From Halomonas heilongjiangensis (GTDB lineage: Bacteria > Pseudomonadota > Gammaproteobacteria > Pseudomonadales > Halomonadaceae): a DNA stretch of 32,438 nt. Made by a program: the position numbers and the translations under genes. Position 1 is the first letter of the stretch; every line of letters starts with the position of its first letter. A model generated the notes under the pieces. It was not told the origin of the DNA and searched no databases. It saw only the letters and a program-made list of their open reading frames with translations. The stretch covers positions 1-32,438 of the forward strand of contig NZ_PNRE01000063.1 of assembly GCF_002879645.1 (NCBI RefSeq), read 5' to 3'. Positions 25,927-32,438 of the stretch are shown one piece after another.

Positions 25927-27510
25927 ATGGCTCAACCCTCCTCCGGCGCGGTTCGCCGCGCGCTGATCAGCGTTTCCGACAAGACCGGCATCATCGACTT
26001 CGCCCGCGGACTCGCCGAGCACGGCATCGATCTGCTCTCCACCGGCGGGACCTTCCGCCTGCTCCAGGAGAACGGCATCAGCGTCACCGAAGTCTCCGAA
26101 CACACCGGTTTCCCGGAGATCATGGACGGCCGGGTCAAGACCCTGCACCCGAAGATCCACGGCGGCATCCTGGGCCGGCGCGGCCAGGACGACGCGGTGA
26201 TGGCCGAACACGGCATCGACCCCATCGACATGGTGGTGGTCAACCTCTACCCCTTCGCCGAGACCGTGGCCCGGCCCGACTGCACCCTCGAGGACGCCAT
26301 CGAGAACATCGACATCGGCGGCCCCACCATGGTGCGCGCCTGCGCCAAGAACCATGCCCACACCACCATCGTGGTGAGCGCCGACGACTACGCCCGAGTG
26401 CTGGCCGAGATCACCGCCGGCAATGGGGCGGTGTCCGAGGCCACCCGCTTCGACCTGGCGGTCAAGGCCTTCGAGCACACCGCCGGCTACGACGCCGCCA
26501 TCGCCGACTACCTGGGCCAACGGGTGCCCGGCGGCGAGGACGGCTTCCCGCGCACCTACAACCTGCAGTTCGTCAAGAAGCAGGCCATGCGCTATGGCGA
26601 GAACCCCCACCAGGGCGCGGCCTTCTACGTCGAGGCCGATGCCCGCGAGGCCAGCGTGGCCACCGCCACCCAGCGGCAGGGCAAGGCGCTGTCGTTCAAC
26701 AACGTCGCCGACACCGATGCCGCCTTCGAGTGCGTCAAGGCCTTCACCGAGACCGCCTGCGTGATCGTCAAGCACGCCAACCCCTGCGGCGTGGCGGTGG
26801 GGATCACCCCCTGCGAGGCCTACGAAAAGGCCTTCGCCACCGACCCCACCAGCGCCTTCGGCGGCATCATCGCCTTCAACGAACCGCTCGATGCCGAGAC
26901 GGCCCGCGCCATCATCGACCGCCAGTTCGTCGAGGTGATCATCGCCCCCGGGGTCGAGGACGACGCCCTGCCCATCGTCGCCGAGAAGCCCAATGTGCGC
27001 CTGCTCGATGTCGGCGAAGAGCGCTGGCCCGGCGAGCGCGAGCACGCCCACGACTTCAAGCGTGTCACCGGCGGGCTGCTGGTGCAGGACCGCGACTTGG
27101 GCATGGTCGGTCGCGACGAGCTGACCGTGGTCACCGAGCGGGTGCCCAGCGAGCAGGAGATGCGCGACCTGGCGTTCGCCTGGAAGGTGGCCAAGTACGT
27201 CAAGTCCAACGCCATCGTCTACGCCAAGGCCGGCCAGACCATCGGCGTCGGCGCCGGCCAGATGAGCCGCGTCTACTCGGCGAAGATCGCCGGCATCAAG
27301 GCCGCCGACGAGGGCCTCTCGGTGCCCGGCTCGGTGATGGCCAGCGACGCCTTCTTCCCGTTCCGCGACGGCATCGACGCCGCGGCGGCGGCCGGCATCA
27401 CCGCGGTGATCCAGCCCGGCGGCTCGATGCGCGACCAGGAGGTGATCGACGCCGCCAACGAGGCCGGCATCGCCATGGTCTTCACCGGGATGCGACATTT
27501 CCGCCACTGA
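25927..27510 (+). CDS. purH: bifunctional AICAR transformylase/IMP cyclohydrolase
   Basis: PurH carries out the last two steps of purine synthesis: formylation of AICAR with 10-formyl-THF, then ring closure to IMP. The 527-residue protein has the N-terminal cyclohydrolase domain ([53 protein letters not shown]). The transformylase domain follows, with [13 protein letters not shown] [15 protein letters not shown], the catalytic [18 protein letters not shown], and the end [19 protein letters not shown]. The ATG at 25927 gives the normal length (E. coli 529). Upstream frame continuation has no similarity. The usual downstream purD is absent. Confidence 0.97.
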   Translation: MAQPSSGAVRRALISVSDKTGIIDFARGLAEHGIDLLSTGGTFRLLQENGISVTEVSEHTGFPEIMDGRVKTLHPKIHGGILGRRGQDDAVMAEHGIDPIDMVVVNLYPFAETVARPDCTLEDAIENIDIGGPTMVRACAKNHAHTTIVVSADDYARVLAEITAGNGAVSEATRFDLAVKAFEHTAGYDAAIADYLGQRVPGGEDGFPRTYNLQFVKKQAMRYGENPHQGAAFYVEADAREASVATATQRQGKALSFNNVADTDAAFECVKAFTETACVIVKHANPCGVAVGITPCEAYEKAFATDPTSAFGGIIAFNEPLDAETARAIIDRQFVEVIIAPGVEDDALPIVAEKPNVRLLDVGEERWPGEREHAHDFKRVTGGLLVQDRDLGMVGRDELTVVTERVPSEQEMRDLAFAWKVAKYVKSNAIVYAKAGQTIGVGAGQMSRVYSAKIAGIKAADEGLSVPGSVMASDAFFPFRDGIDAAAAAGITAVIQPGGSMRDQEVIDAANEAGIAMVFTGMRHFRH

Positions 27511-27531
27511 GCCGCTCGCTGCATGACGAAA

Positions 27532-27562
27532 AAAACCCGCGACCAACCAGGTCGCGGGTTTT
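27532..27562 (+). terminator. intrinsic terminator of purH
   Basis: A 13-base perfect stem, AAAACCCGCGACC (27532-27544) with GGTCGCGGGTTTT (27550-27562), and a five-base loop lie 21 bases after the purH stop. A-run and T-run arms allow function in both directions. This is the clearest terminator in the window. Confidence 0.92.
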
Positions 27563-27598
27563 CTGATGCTGGCCACCAAGGCGGGGGCGATTCATCCT

Positions 27599-27701
27599 GT
27601 AGGAGCCACGCTCCGCGGGGCGATAGGCGGAGGCCACAACGGTCGTTCGACACCGCCGGGGCGCCTGCGGCGCCAATCGCCCGGCAGAGCCGAGCTCCTA
27701 C
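27599..27701. repeat. REP-like inverted pair
   Basis: Two 26-base copies face each other: 27599-27624 on the plus strand and 27676-27701 on the minus strand. Each begins GTAGGAGC and ends GGGCGAT, with 21 of 26 positions identical. The 51-base spacer includes GGCGCCTGCGGCGCC, itself self-complementary. GTAGGAGC-type repeats are common between genes in pseudomonads and halomonads, and the paired layout resembles a REP doublet. No RAYT transposase is in the window. Confidence 0.7.
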
Positions 27702-27742
27702 GAACCCCCTTACCCTCACTGCCATGCGGTAGGGGTGTTCTT

Positions 27743-27785
27743 CTTCCAGCTTCCAGGCGCGTAGCGCCGCTCTTCAAGCTTCCAA
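27743..27785. repeat. heptamer-periodic repeat around a small hairpin
   Basis: Units CTTCCAG, CTTCCAG (27743-27756) and CTTCAAG, CTTCCAA (27772-27785) flank a 15-base core containing GGCGCGTAGCGCC, which can fold as a five-base stem with a TAG loop. It ends three bases before the gabD stop, so it may serve as the 3' end of the gabD transcript. It shares seven-base periodicity with 15321-15348. Confidence 0.6.
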
Positions 27786-27788
27786 CTC

Positions 27789-29246
27789 TTACCCCAGGTC
27801 GATGCAGAGGTACTTGGTCTCGAGGAACTCCTCCAGTCCCTGGTGGCCACCCTCGCGCCCCAGGCCCGAGGCCTTGACCCCGCCGAAGGGCGCGGCGGCG
27901 TTGGAGATCAGCCCGGTGTTGATGCCCACCATGCCGTACTCCAGGGCGTCGGCCACCCGCCAGACGCGACCCAGGTCGCGGGAGTAGAAGTAGGACGCCA
28001 GGCCGTATTCGGTGTCGTTGGCCATGGCGATGGCGTCCTCCTCGTCATCGAAGGGGAACACCGCCGCCAGCGGGCCGAAGGTCTCCTCGTGGGCCACCTT
28101 CATGCTGCTGGTGGCGAAGCTGACCAGGGTCGGGGTGAAGAAGTTGCCGCCCAGCGGGTGCGGGTGCCCGCCCAGCAGCAGCTCGGCACCGTGGTCCACG
28201 GCATCGTGGACATGCTCGCTGACCTTGGCGACGGCGCTGTCGTCGATCAGCGGCCCGATGTTGATGCCGGCCTCGGTGCCATTCCCCACCTTGAGCTCGC
28301 TGTTCATGGCCACGGCGAACTTCTCGCAGAAGGCGTTGACCACGCTGGACTGCACCAGGAAGCGGTTGGTACAGACGCAGGTCTGGCCCGCGTTGCGGAA
28401 CTTGGCGGCCATGGCGCCTTCCACCGCGGCGTCGAGGTCGGCGTCCTCGAAGACGATGAAGGGCGCGTTGCCTCCGAGTTCCAGCGAGATCTTCTGGATG
28501 TGCTGCGAGGCCTGGGCCATCAGCTGGCGACCCACCTCGGTGGAGCCGGTGAAGGTGATCTTGCGCACCAGCGGTGACTCGGTCAGCGTGGCGGCGATCT
28601 CGGCGGCACGCCCCGGCACCACGTTGAACACCCCGCGCGGTACGCCGGCCCGTTCGGCCAGCAGCGCCAGGGCCGTCGCCGAGAACGGGGTCTGGCTGGC
28701 CGGCTTGACCACGACGGTGCAGCCCGCCGCCAGCGCCGCACCGGCCTTGCGGGTGATCATCGCCGCCGGGAAGTTCCAGGGCGTGATGGCCCCCACCACC
28801 CCCACCGGCTGCTTGGTCACCACGATGCGCTGGCTGGGCTTGGCGGCGGGAACGGTCTCGCCATAGATGCGCCGCGCCTCCTCGGCGAACCAGCGCAGGA
28901 AGCTCGCCGCATAGGCGATCTCGCCGGCGGCTTCCTTGAGCGGCTTGCCCTGCTCGTGGGTCATGATCATGGCCAGGTCGTCCTGGTGCTCGAGCATCAG
29001 GTCGTGCCACTTCATGAGGATGTCGGCACGCTCCTGGGCGGTCAGCCCCTTCCAGGCCGGCAGCGCAGCATCGGCGGCGGCGATGGCGCGCTCGGTCTCG
29101 ACCCGCCCCAGGCGCGGCACATTGCCCATGCTCTCGCCGGTGGCCGGGTTGAGCACGTCGATCTGCTCACCGCTGTCGGCGGCGACCCAACTGCCGTCGA
29201 TATAGGCGAAGGGGCAATAGAGCTGCGTTTCCTTGAGGGCTTGCAT
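27789..29246 (-). CDS. gabD: NAD(P)-dependent succinate-semialdehyde dehydrogenase
   Basis: GabD oxidises succinate semialdehyde to succinate, the last step of GABA catabolism. The 485-residue protein is close to E. coli GabD (482). It has ITPWNFPAAMITRK (catalytic-site Asn158), VVKPASQTPFSA for the nucleotide, SLELGGNAPFIVFEDADLD (general base Glu256), and GQTCVCTNRF with nucleophile Cys290 and the second Cys292, matching the redox-switch CxC pair of E. coli GabD. The ATG at 29246 has AGGAG about seven bases upstream. No gabT or regulator is next to it. A different aldehyde substrate is possible. Confidence 0.92.
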   Translation of the reverse strand: MQALKETQLYCPFAYIDGSWVAADSGEQIDVLNPATGESMGNVPRLGRVETERAIAAADAALPAWKGLTAQERADILMKWHDLMLEHQDDLAMIMTHEQGKPLKEAAGEIAYAASFLRWFAEEARRIYGETVPAAKPSQRIVVTKQPVGVVGAITPWNFPAAMITRKAGAALAAGCTVVVKPASQTPFSATALALLAERAGVPRGVFNVVPGRAAEIAATLTESPLVRKITFTGSTEVGRQLMAQASQHIQKISLELGGNAPFIVFEDADLDAAVEGAMAAKFRNAGQTCVCTNRFLVQSSVVNAFCEKFAVAMNSELKVGNGTEAGINIGPLIDDSAVAKVSEHVHDAVDHGAELLLGGHPHPLGGNFFTPTLVSFATSSMKVAHEETFGPLAAVFPFDDEEDAIAMANDTEYGLASYFYSRDLGRVWRVADALEYGMVGINTGLISNAAAPFGGVKASGLGREGGHQGLEEFLETKYLCIDLG

Positions 29247-29354
29247 GTTCGTCTCCTGCCGCATCTGCGGCCAGTTGTCGGTTTACCTTCATGCTAAGCG
29301 TAAAGGCCCCCCCGCACCGAAGCCAATCCATTTCGGCATGATACCGCGCCTGAC

Positions 29355-29765
29355 TCAGCGCGGGCGGCGTGGCTCGCGGGATTCGGAGAGGGTGATGGAG
29401 ACGGAGTCGGCGAAGCGCAGCGCATTGGGCTTGTCGATCTCGACCTGGGCGGTGAGTACCTGCTCGTGGGCCATGATCAGATCGAGCACCTCACGGGTCA
29501 TGCGCTCCAGCAGCAGGAAGCGGTGGTCCTCGACATGGGCGATCACCTGCTTGGTGATGGTGCGGTAGTTCAGCGCCTGCTCGATATGGTTGAACGCCAC
29601 CGCCTTGTCGGCGCGATAGCGGATCACCGCATTGATCACCACGTCCTGGCGATTGTGGAGCTCATCGTCCTTGATGCCGATATGGGTACGCAGCCGCAGG
29701 TTCTTGAGGCGAATGGTCGCCAGGTCATGGTCGAAGTGCTGGTCGTCGATGGCGTGCAGCGGCAT
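29355..29765 (-). CDS. folX: dihydroneopterin triphosphate 2'-epimerase
   Basis: FolX epimerises 7,8-dihydroneopterin triphosphate to the dihydromonapterin form, feeding tetrahydromonapterin rather than folate. The 136-residue protein has [55 protein letters not shown] and [18 protein letters not shown]. These follow E. coli FolX closely and differ from FolB. The N-terminus is about ten residues longer than in E. coli. It lies 25 bases after folE on the same strand, so the pair likely acts in one pathway. FolM, the final reductase, is not in the window. Confidence 0.92.
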   Translation of the reverse strand: MPLHAIDDQHFDHDLATIRLKNLRLRTHIGIKDDELHNRQDVVINAVIRYRADKAVAFNHIEQALNYRTITKQVIAHVEDHRFLLLERMTREVLDLIMAHEQVLTAQVEIDKPNALRFADSVSITLSESREPRRPR

Positions 29766-29790
29766 GGCAGGACTCCTTGCGCAGCGGGGC

Positions 29791-30348
29791 TCAGCGGCCG
29801 TTGACCAGGGTCAGGAACTCCTGGCGGGTCGGCTGGTTGTCGCGGAAGCCCCCCAGCATCACCGAGGAGGTCATGCTCGAATTCTGCTTCTCCACGCCAC
29901 GCATCATCATGCACAGGTGACGGGCCTCGATCACCACCGCCACGCCACTCGCCCCGGTGACCTGCTGGACCGCCTCGGCGATCTGTCGGGTCAGGTTCTC
30001 CTGGATCTGCATGCGGCGGGCGTACATGTCGACGATGCGGGCGAACTTCGACAGGCCCAGTACACGCCCCTTGGGCAGGTAGGCGATATGGCACTTGCCG
30101 ATGAAGGGCAGCAGGTGGTGCTCGCACATGGAGTAGAGCTCGATGTCCTTGACCAGCACCATCTCATCGGTCTCCGACTCGAAGACGGCACCGTTGACGA
30201 TCTCCTCGAGGGACTGGTTGTAGCCATGATTGAGGAACTGCATGGCCTTGGCGGCCCGTTTCGGGGTGTCGCGCAGGCCCTCCCGCTCGGGATCCTCCCC
30301 CAGTTCGAGGATGATCTGGCGATAGTGGTTGGCGAGTTCTTCGGTCAT
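29791..30348 (-). CDS. folE: GTP cyclohydrolase I
   Basis: FolE converts GTP to dihydroneopterin triphosphate, the first step of folate and pterin synthesis. The 185-residue protein shows [18 protein letters not shown], the zinc and active-site block [35 protein letters not shown], and [19 protein letters not shown] with the second zinc Cys. It is therefore the zinc type (FolE1). It is shorter than E. coli FolE (222), which has an extra N-terminal stretch. The 319-base upstream region holds a tandem TATACA element. The following folX suggests this copy may serve monapterin synthesis, and a second GTP cyclohydrolase may exist elsewhere. Confidence 0.95.
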   Translation of the reverse strand: MTEELANHYRQIILELGEDPEREGLRDTPKRAAKAMQFLNHGYNQSLEEIVNGAVFESETDEMVLVKDIELYSMCEHHLLPFIGKCHIAYLPKGRVLGLSKFARIVDMYARRMQIQENLTRQIAEAVQQVTGASGVAVVIEARHLCMMMRGVEKQNSSMTSSVMLGGFRDNQPTRQEFLTLVNGR

Positions 30349-30451
30349 CGTCGGGCCCCATGGCGTTGTCGGTTGTCGTGGTGCACGCAGTCAGTGGTGA
30401 GGGTCACCGGCCCCGCTGGCCGCCGGCAGCGACATGCCACGCGGCACTTCT

Positions 30452-30486
30452 TATACAAAACGTATACATAGAAGACACAGCGTACA
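30452..30486 (-). promoter_or_regulatory. candidate CarH/LitR-like operator upstream of folE
   Basis: TATACA at 30452-30457 and again at 30463-30468 are direct repeats 11 bases apart. A further CGTACA lies at 30481-30486, 12 bases after the second. From memory, CarH/LitR MerR-family regulators bind 11-base tandem repeats with core TnTACA. The site is about 105 bases upstream of the folE start and overlaps TTGTAC and TATACG elements on the minus strand that could be a -35 and -10 (15-base gap). The motif match is by eye only. Confidence 0.45.
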
Positions 30487-30594
30487 ATGCCGGCATCCAC
30501 GAACCCTGCATTCTAGCGCAAGGCGGGGGCCATGCGCAGGCCCCCGCCTGCATCGGGGTGACAGTATGTCGCGCCGGCAGGAGCGGCGCCACGG

Positions 30595-30623
30595 CTGCTC
30601 CACCCCGACCACTATGGTAGAAT
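30595..30623 (+). promoter_or_regulatory. candidate promoter of the exported acidic protein
   Basis: TAGAAT (30618-30623) is a good -10. The -35 position at 17 bases reads CTGCTC, a weak match. It lies 45 bases before the start at 30668. Confidence 0.4.
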
Positions 30624-30667
30624 GAGCCTCCCTTCATGCTGTGCCCCAGTCATCCTCGAGAGCCGAC

Positions 30668-31219
30668 ATGATCAAGACCCCCACCCTGCTGCTGGCCGCG
30701 GCCCTGTTGATTCCGTCCCTGGCGCTCGGCGCCACCCTGGAGCTCCCCGGCGACGCCCGGGTCGAATTCCAGGTCATCGACTCCCTGCACCTGAGCCAGG
30801 ACGAGCCGCGTCACGACGACATCGTGTTGCGGCCGGTCGCCGACGGCAACGGCACCCACCAGCTACCGGAGTACTGCGTGGTGATCGGCGATGCCCGCCT
30901 GGACGGTGAACGCATCCGCCTCACCGCCAAGGCCCTGACCTGCATCGAGACCGACGGCAGCGACAGCGAGATCTACAGCGGCGAGGTCTCGGCCGCCGCC
31001 TACGAGGAGGACGGCAGCTACGGCGTGGCCGCCGACTGCGACGAGGGTCGCTGTGCGCTGGAGCCGTCCGCGGGCTTCCTGCTGCAGTTTGCCGAGGGGC
31101 TCGCCATCGAGCAGCAGGACAACCCCTCGGCGCAGATCAACGAACAGCGCCGCCAGGCCGAAGGGGCCGGCGTGGCCAACCCGATTCCCGCCGAGGCACC
31201 GGATCCCGACGACGACTGA
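30668..31219 (+). CDS. small exported acidic protein of unknown function
   Basis: I do not recognise this 183-residue protein. It starts with a clear signal peptide (MIKTPTLLLAAALLIPSLALGA) and the mature form begins near TLELPGDARVEFQVIDS. The mature part is rich in Asp and Glu, has four Cys (in PEYCVV, ALTCIE, AADCDEGRCALE) that could form two disulfides, and ends in an acidic Pro/Asp tail (EAPDPDDD). The opening TLELP recalls YccT-type (DUF2057) proteins, but I cannot support that assignment. The ATG at 30668 fits the signal peptide; an in-frame ATG at 30641 adds nine residues. A terminator hairpin follows. Confidence 0.8.
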   Translation: MIKTPTLLLAAALLIPSLALGATLELPGDARVEFQVIDSLHLSQDEPRHDDIVLRPVADGNGTHQLPEYCVVIGDARLDGERIRLTAKALTCIETDGSDSEIYSGEVSAAAYEEDGSYGVAADCDEGRCALEPSAGFLLQFAEGLAIEQQDNPSAQINEQRRQAEGAGVANPIPAEAPDPDDD

Positions 31220-31241
31220 GGCCTGCCCTTCCGCGCCCCGC

Positions 31242-31268
31242 CACGACGCTCCCCCCGGGAGCGTCGTG
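31242..31268. terminator. hairpin between convergent genes
   Basis: CACGACGCTCCC (31242-31253) and GGGAGCGTCGTG (31257-31268) form a perfect 12-base stem with a CCC loop, between the exported protein gene and srkA, which converge. No T-run follows. It is placed to serve both. Confidence 0.72.
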
Positions 31269-31287
31269 CGTTCCGGCGCGGTGAACG

Positions 31288-32274
31288 TCACGCCAGCCAG
31301 CGGGGCTTCTGCTCCAGCAATTGCCGCTGCTGCTCCAGCATGCGGATATGCCCGTCCCAGTAGCCGGCGTCGGCCAGCCAGGGGAAGGCCGGCGGAAAGG
31401 CCGGATCGTCCCAGCGCGCCACCAGCCAGGCACTGTGCCGCAACAACCGCAGGGTGCGCAGCGGCTCCACCAGCGCCAGCTCGCCGCGGTCGAAGTCCAG
31501 GTGCTGCTCGTAGCCCTCGATCACCTCGGAGAGCTGCATCTGGCGTTCCTCGTCGCGCTCGGCGGTGAACAGCATCCACAGGTCCTGCACCGCGGGCGCC
31601 GTCAGGCAGTCATCGAAATCGACCAGCGCGAAGTGCTCGTCGCGCCCCAGGATATTGCCGATATGGCAGTCGCCATGGACGCGGATCGCCCGCTCGGGCG
31701 CCCAGGCATGGGGCGCCAGCTGCCGATACAGGGTATCGGTGATCCGCTCGTAGGCCCGGCGCTGGCGACGATCCAGCCAGGCGCTGCCCAGCACCCGCTC
31801 GCGGGCCTCGACCAGCATGGCGTCCAGGTCCAGGGTCAGGCGGTGGGCGAAGGTCGAGCGCCGCCCCACTTCATGGACGGCACCGATCAGCTCGCCCAGC
31901 ACGAACAGGTGGGCGGGGTTCTCGAGCTCCGGGGCCTGTCCCGGCAGCTGGGGGTAGAGCGCGAAGCGGAACCCCTCGGCGCGGTGCAGGCTCTCGCCCG
32001 CCTCATTGCGCCACGGGGCCGCCACCGCCACCCCCGCCGCCTCGAGCTCGGCCAGGAAGTCATGCTCCTCCTGGATCTGGGCATCGCTCCAGCGCTCGGG
32101 GCGATAGAACTTGACCACCCAGCGCCGGCGCTCCTCGTCGTGTACCAGGAAGACGCGATTCTCGTAGCTGTTCAGCGCGAAGGGCTCGCCGGGCAGCCAC
32201 AGGCCGAGCGACTCCACCGCCGCCACGATCCGGGCGGGCTCCAGGCGGGCGAAGGGATGGGTAGTGGTGGCCAT
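31288..32274 (-). CDS. srkA: stress response kinase A
   Basis: SrkA (YihE/RdoA) is a cytosolic Ser/Thr kinase of the aminoglycoside-phosphotransferase fold that limits stress-induced death in E. coli. The 328-residue length equals E. coli SrkA. It shows ALNSYENRVFLVHDE, VVKFYRPERWS with the ATP-binding Lys (55), the catalytic loop RVHGDCHIGNIL (Asp202, Asn207) and LVDFDDC (Asp219), corresponding to the DFG position. The ATG at 32274 was chosen by similarity; the frame stays open further upstream but that part is unlike the family. It is not followed by dsbA as in E. coli. It lies 32 bases downstream of a comF-like gene on the same strand. Confidence 0.95.
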   Translation of the reverse strand: MATTTHPFARLEPARIVAAVESLGLWLPGEPFALNSYENRVFLVHDEERRRWVVKFYRPERWSDAQIQEEHDFLAELEAAGVAVAAPWRNEAGESLHRAEGFRFALYPQLPGQAPELENPAHLFVLGELIGAVHEVGRRSTFAHRLTLDLDAMLVEARERVLGSAWLDRRQRRAYERITDTLYRQLAPHAWAPERAIRVHGDCHIGNILGRDEHFALVDFDDCLTAPAVQDLWMLFTAERDEERQMQLSEVIEGYEQHLDFDRGELALVEPLRTLRLLRHSAWLVARWDDPAFPPAFPWLADAGYWDGHIRMLEQQRQLLEQKPRWLA

Positions 32275-32306
32275 GGGCGCTCCGAAGGGGGAAAGCGTGC
32301 ATCCTA

Positions 32307-32438
32307 TCAGAGGTGGAGGTGCAACGGGGTGCGCGCCACCGCCCAGACCTCCACCCACTCGGCGCCGGCGCGGCGACAGGCCGCCGCCAGGGCGTCCAGG
32401 GTCGCGCCGGTGGTCATGACGTCATCGACCAGCACCAC
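32307..32438 (-). CDS. comF: ComF/GntX-family phosphoribosyltransferase-like protein, 5' part outside window
   Basis: Only the last 43 codons are visible, entering at base 32438. They contain the PRPP-binding loop VVLVDDVMTTGATLDALAAA and then VEVWAVARTP before the stop, which is the typical C-terminus of ComF/GntX proteins. The family is linked to DNA uptake in Gram-negative and Gram-positive bacteria, but its reaction is unclear. The zinc-finger N-terminal half would lie beyond the window. Confidence 0.85.
   Translation of the reverse strand: MVLVDDVMTTGATLDALAAACRRAGAEWVEVWAVARTPLHLHL

Larger units (their letters stand above)
30349..30667. other. folE divergent regulatory region
   Basis: This 319-base gap lies between divergent genes. 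It holds an AT-rich patch with tandem TATACA sites (30452-30468), a GC-rich hairpin (30522-30531 paired with 30539-30548, 10-base stem, seven-base loop, no T-run) and a candidate plus-strand promoter near 30595-30623. No coding sequence was recognised. Confidence 0.6.

Noticed and set aside
25792..27579. A 595-codon minus-strand open frame opposite purH
   Set aside because: PurH on the plus strand is unmistakable and the antisense frame has no motifs.
1..32438. tRNA, rRNA, CRISPR, prophage or insertion sequence
   Set aside because: No tRNA-like cloverleaf ends, rRNA, regularly spaced repeat array, transposase or phage gene was seen; genes are densely packed core functions.

Overview
The window is high-GC DNA from a gammaproteobacterium, most likely Halomonas or another member of the Halomonadaceae. 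This is inferred from three things. The gene order resembles the Pseudomonas/Halomonas chromosome (rlpA-mltB-rodA-mrdA-rlmH-rsfS-nadD-proA and dsbD-accB-accC-prmA-dusB-fis-purH). Glycolysis uses a PPi-type phosphofructokinase. Several exported or membrane proteins carry acidic tails of the kind common in halophiles. No phage, insertion sequence, CRISPR array, rRNA or tRNA was seen. The window reads as core chromosome with a few unusual accessory pieces.

Region 1 (1-7758, minus strand) is a cell-wall and elongasome cluster. It holds rlpA (cut by the window edge), mltB, rodA and mrdA (PBP2), followed by the ribosome and NAD genes rlmH, rsfS and nadD, then proA. Many of these genes overlap by four bases. 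Region 2 (7856-11080, plus) is a divergent apparent operon: two membrane proteins with degenerate GGDEF domains and a DedA-PAP2 fusion that may handle undecaprenyl phosphate. Region 3 (11085-13790, minus) has a LysE-type exporter, ubiX and the murein-recycling ligase mpl.

Region 4 (13791-17871) has two pyrophosphate enzymes, pfp and ppa, both on the plus strand. Between them on the minus strand lies a PP2C/kinase fusion that appears to have lost the key catalytic residues of both domains. Region 5 (17933-21189) holds a DUF2333 membrane protein and dsbD. Region 6 (21190-27510, plus) holds accB-accC (fatty acid initiation), prmA, the dusB-fis operon and purH. The partners usually found here, aroQ before accB and purD after purH, are absent.

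Region 7 (27511-32438) starts with terminator and repeat DNA. It continues with gabD, then folE-folX (tetrahydromonapterin-type pterin synthesis) behind a tandem TATACA site resembling a CarH/LitR operator. A small unrecognised exported acidic protein, srkA and the 3' end of a comF-like gene follow.

The strongest leads are the apparently dead kinase/phosphatase between the PPi enzymes, the tandem degenerate GGDEF pair with the DedA-PAP2 fusion, the candidate light/B12-type operator at folE, the long inverted repeat in the pfp leader, and heptamer-periodic repeats at two intergenic sites.
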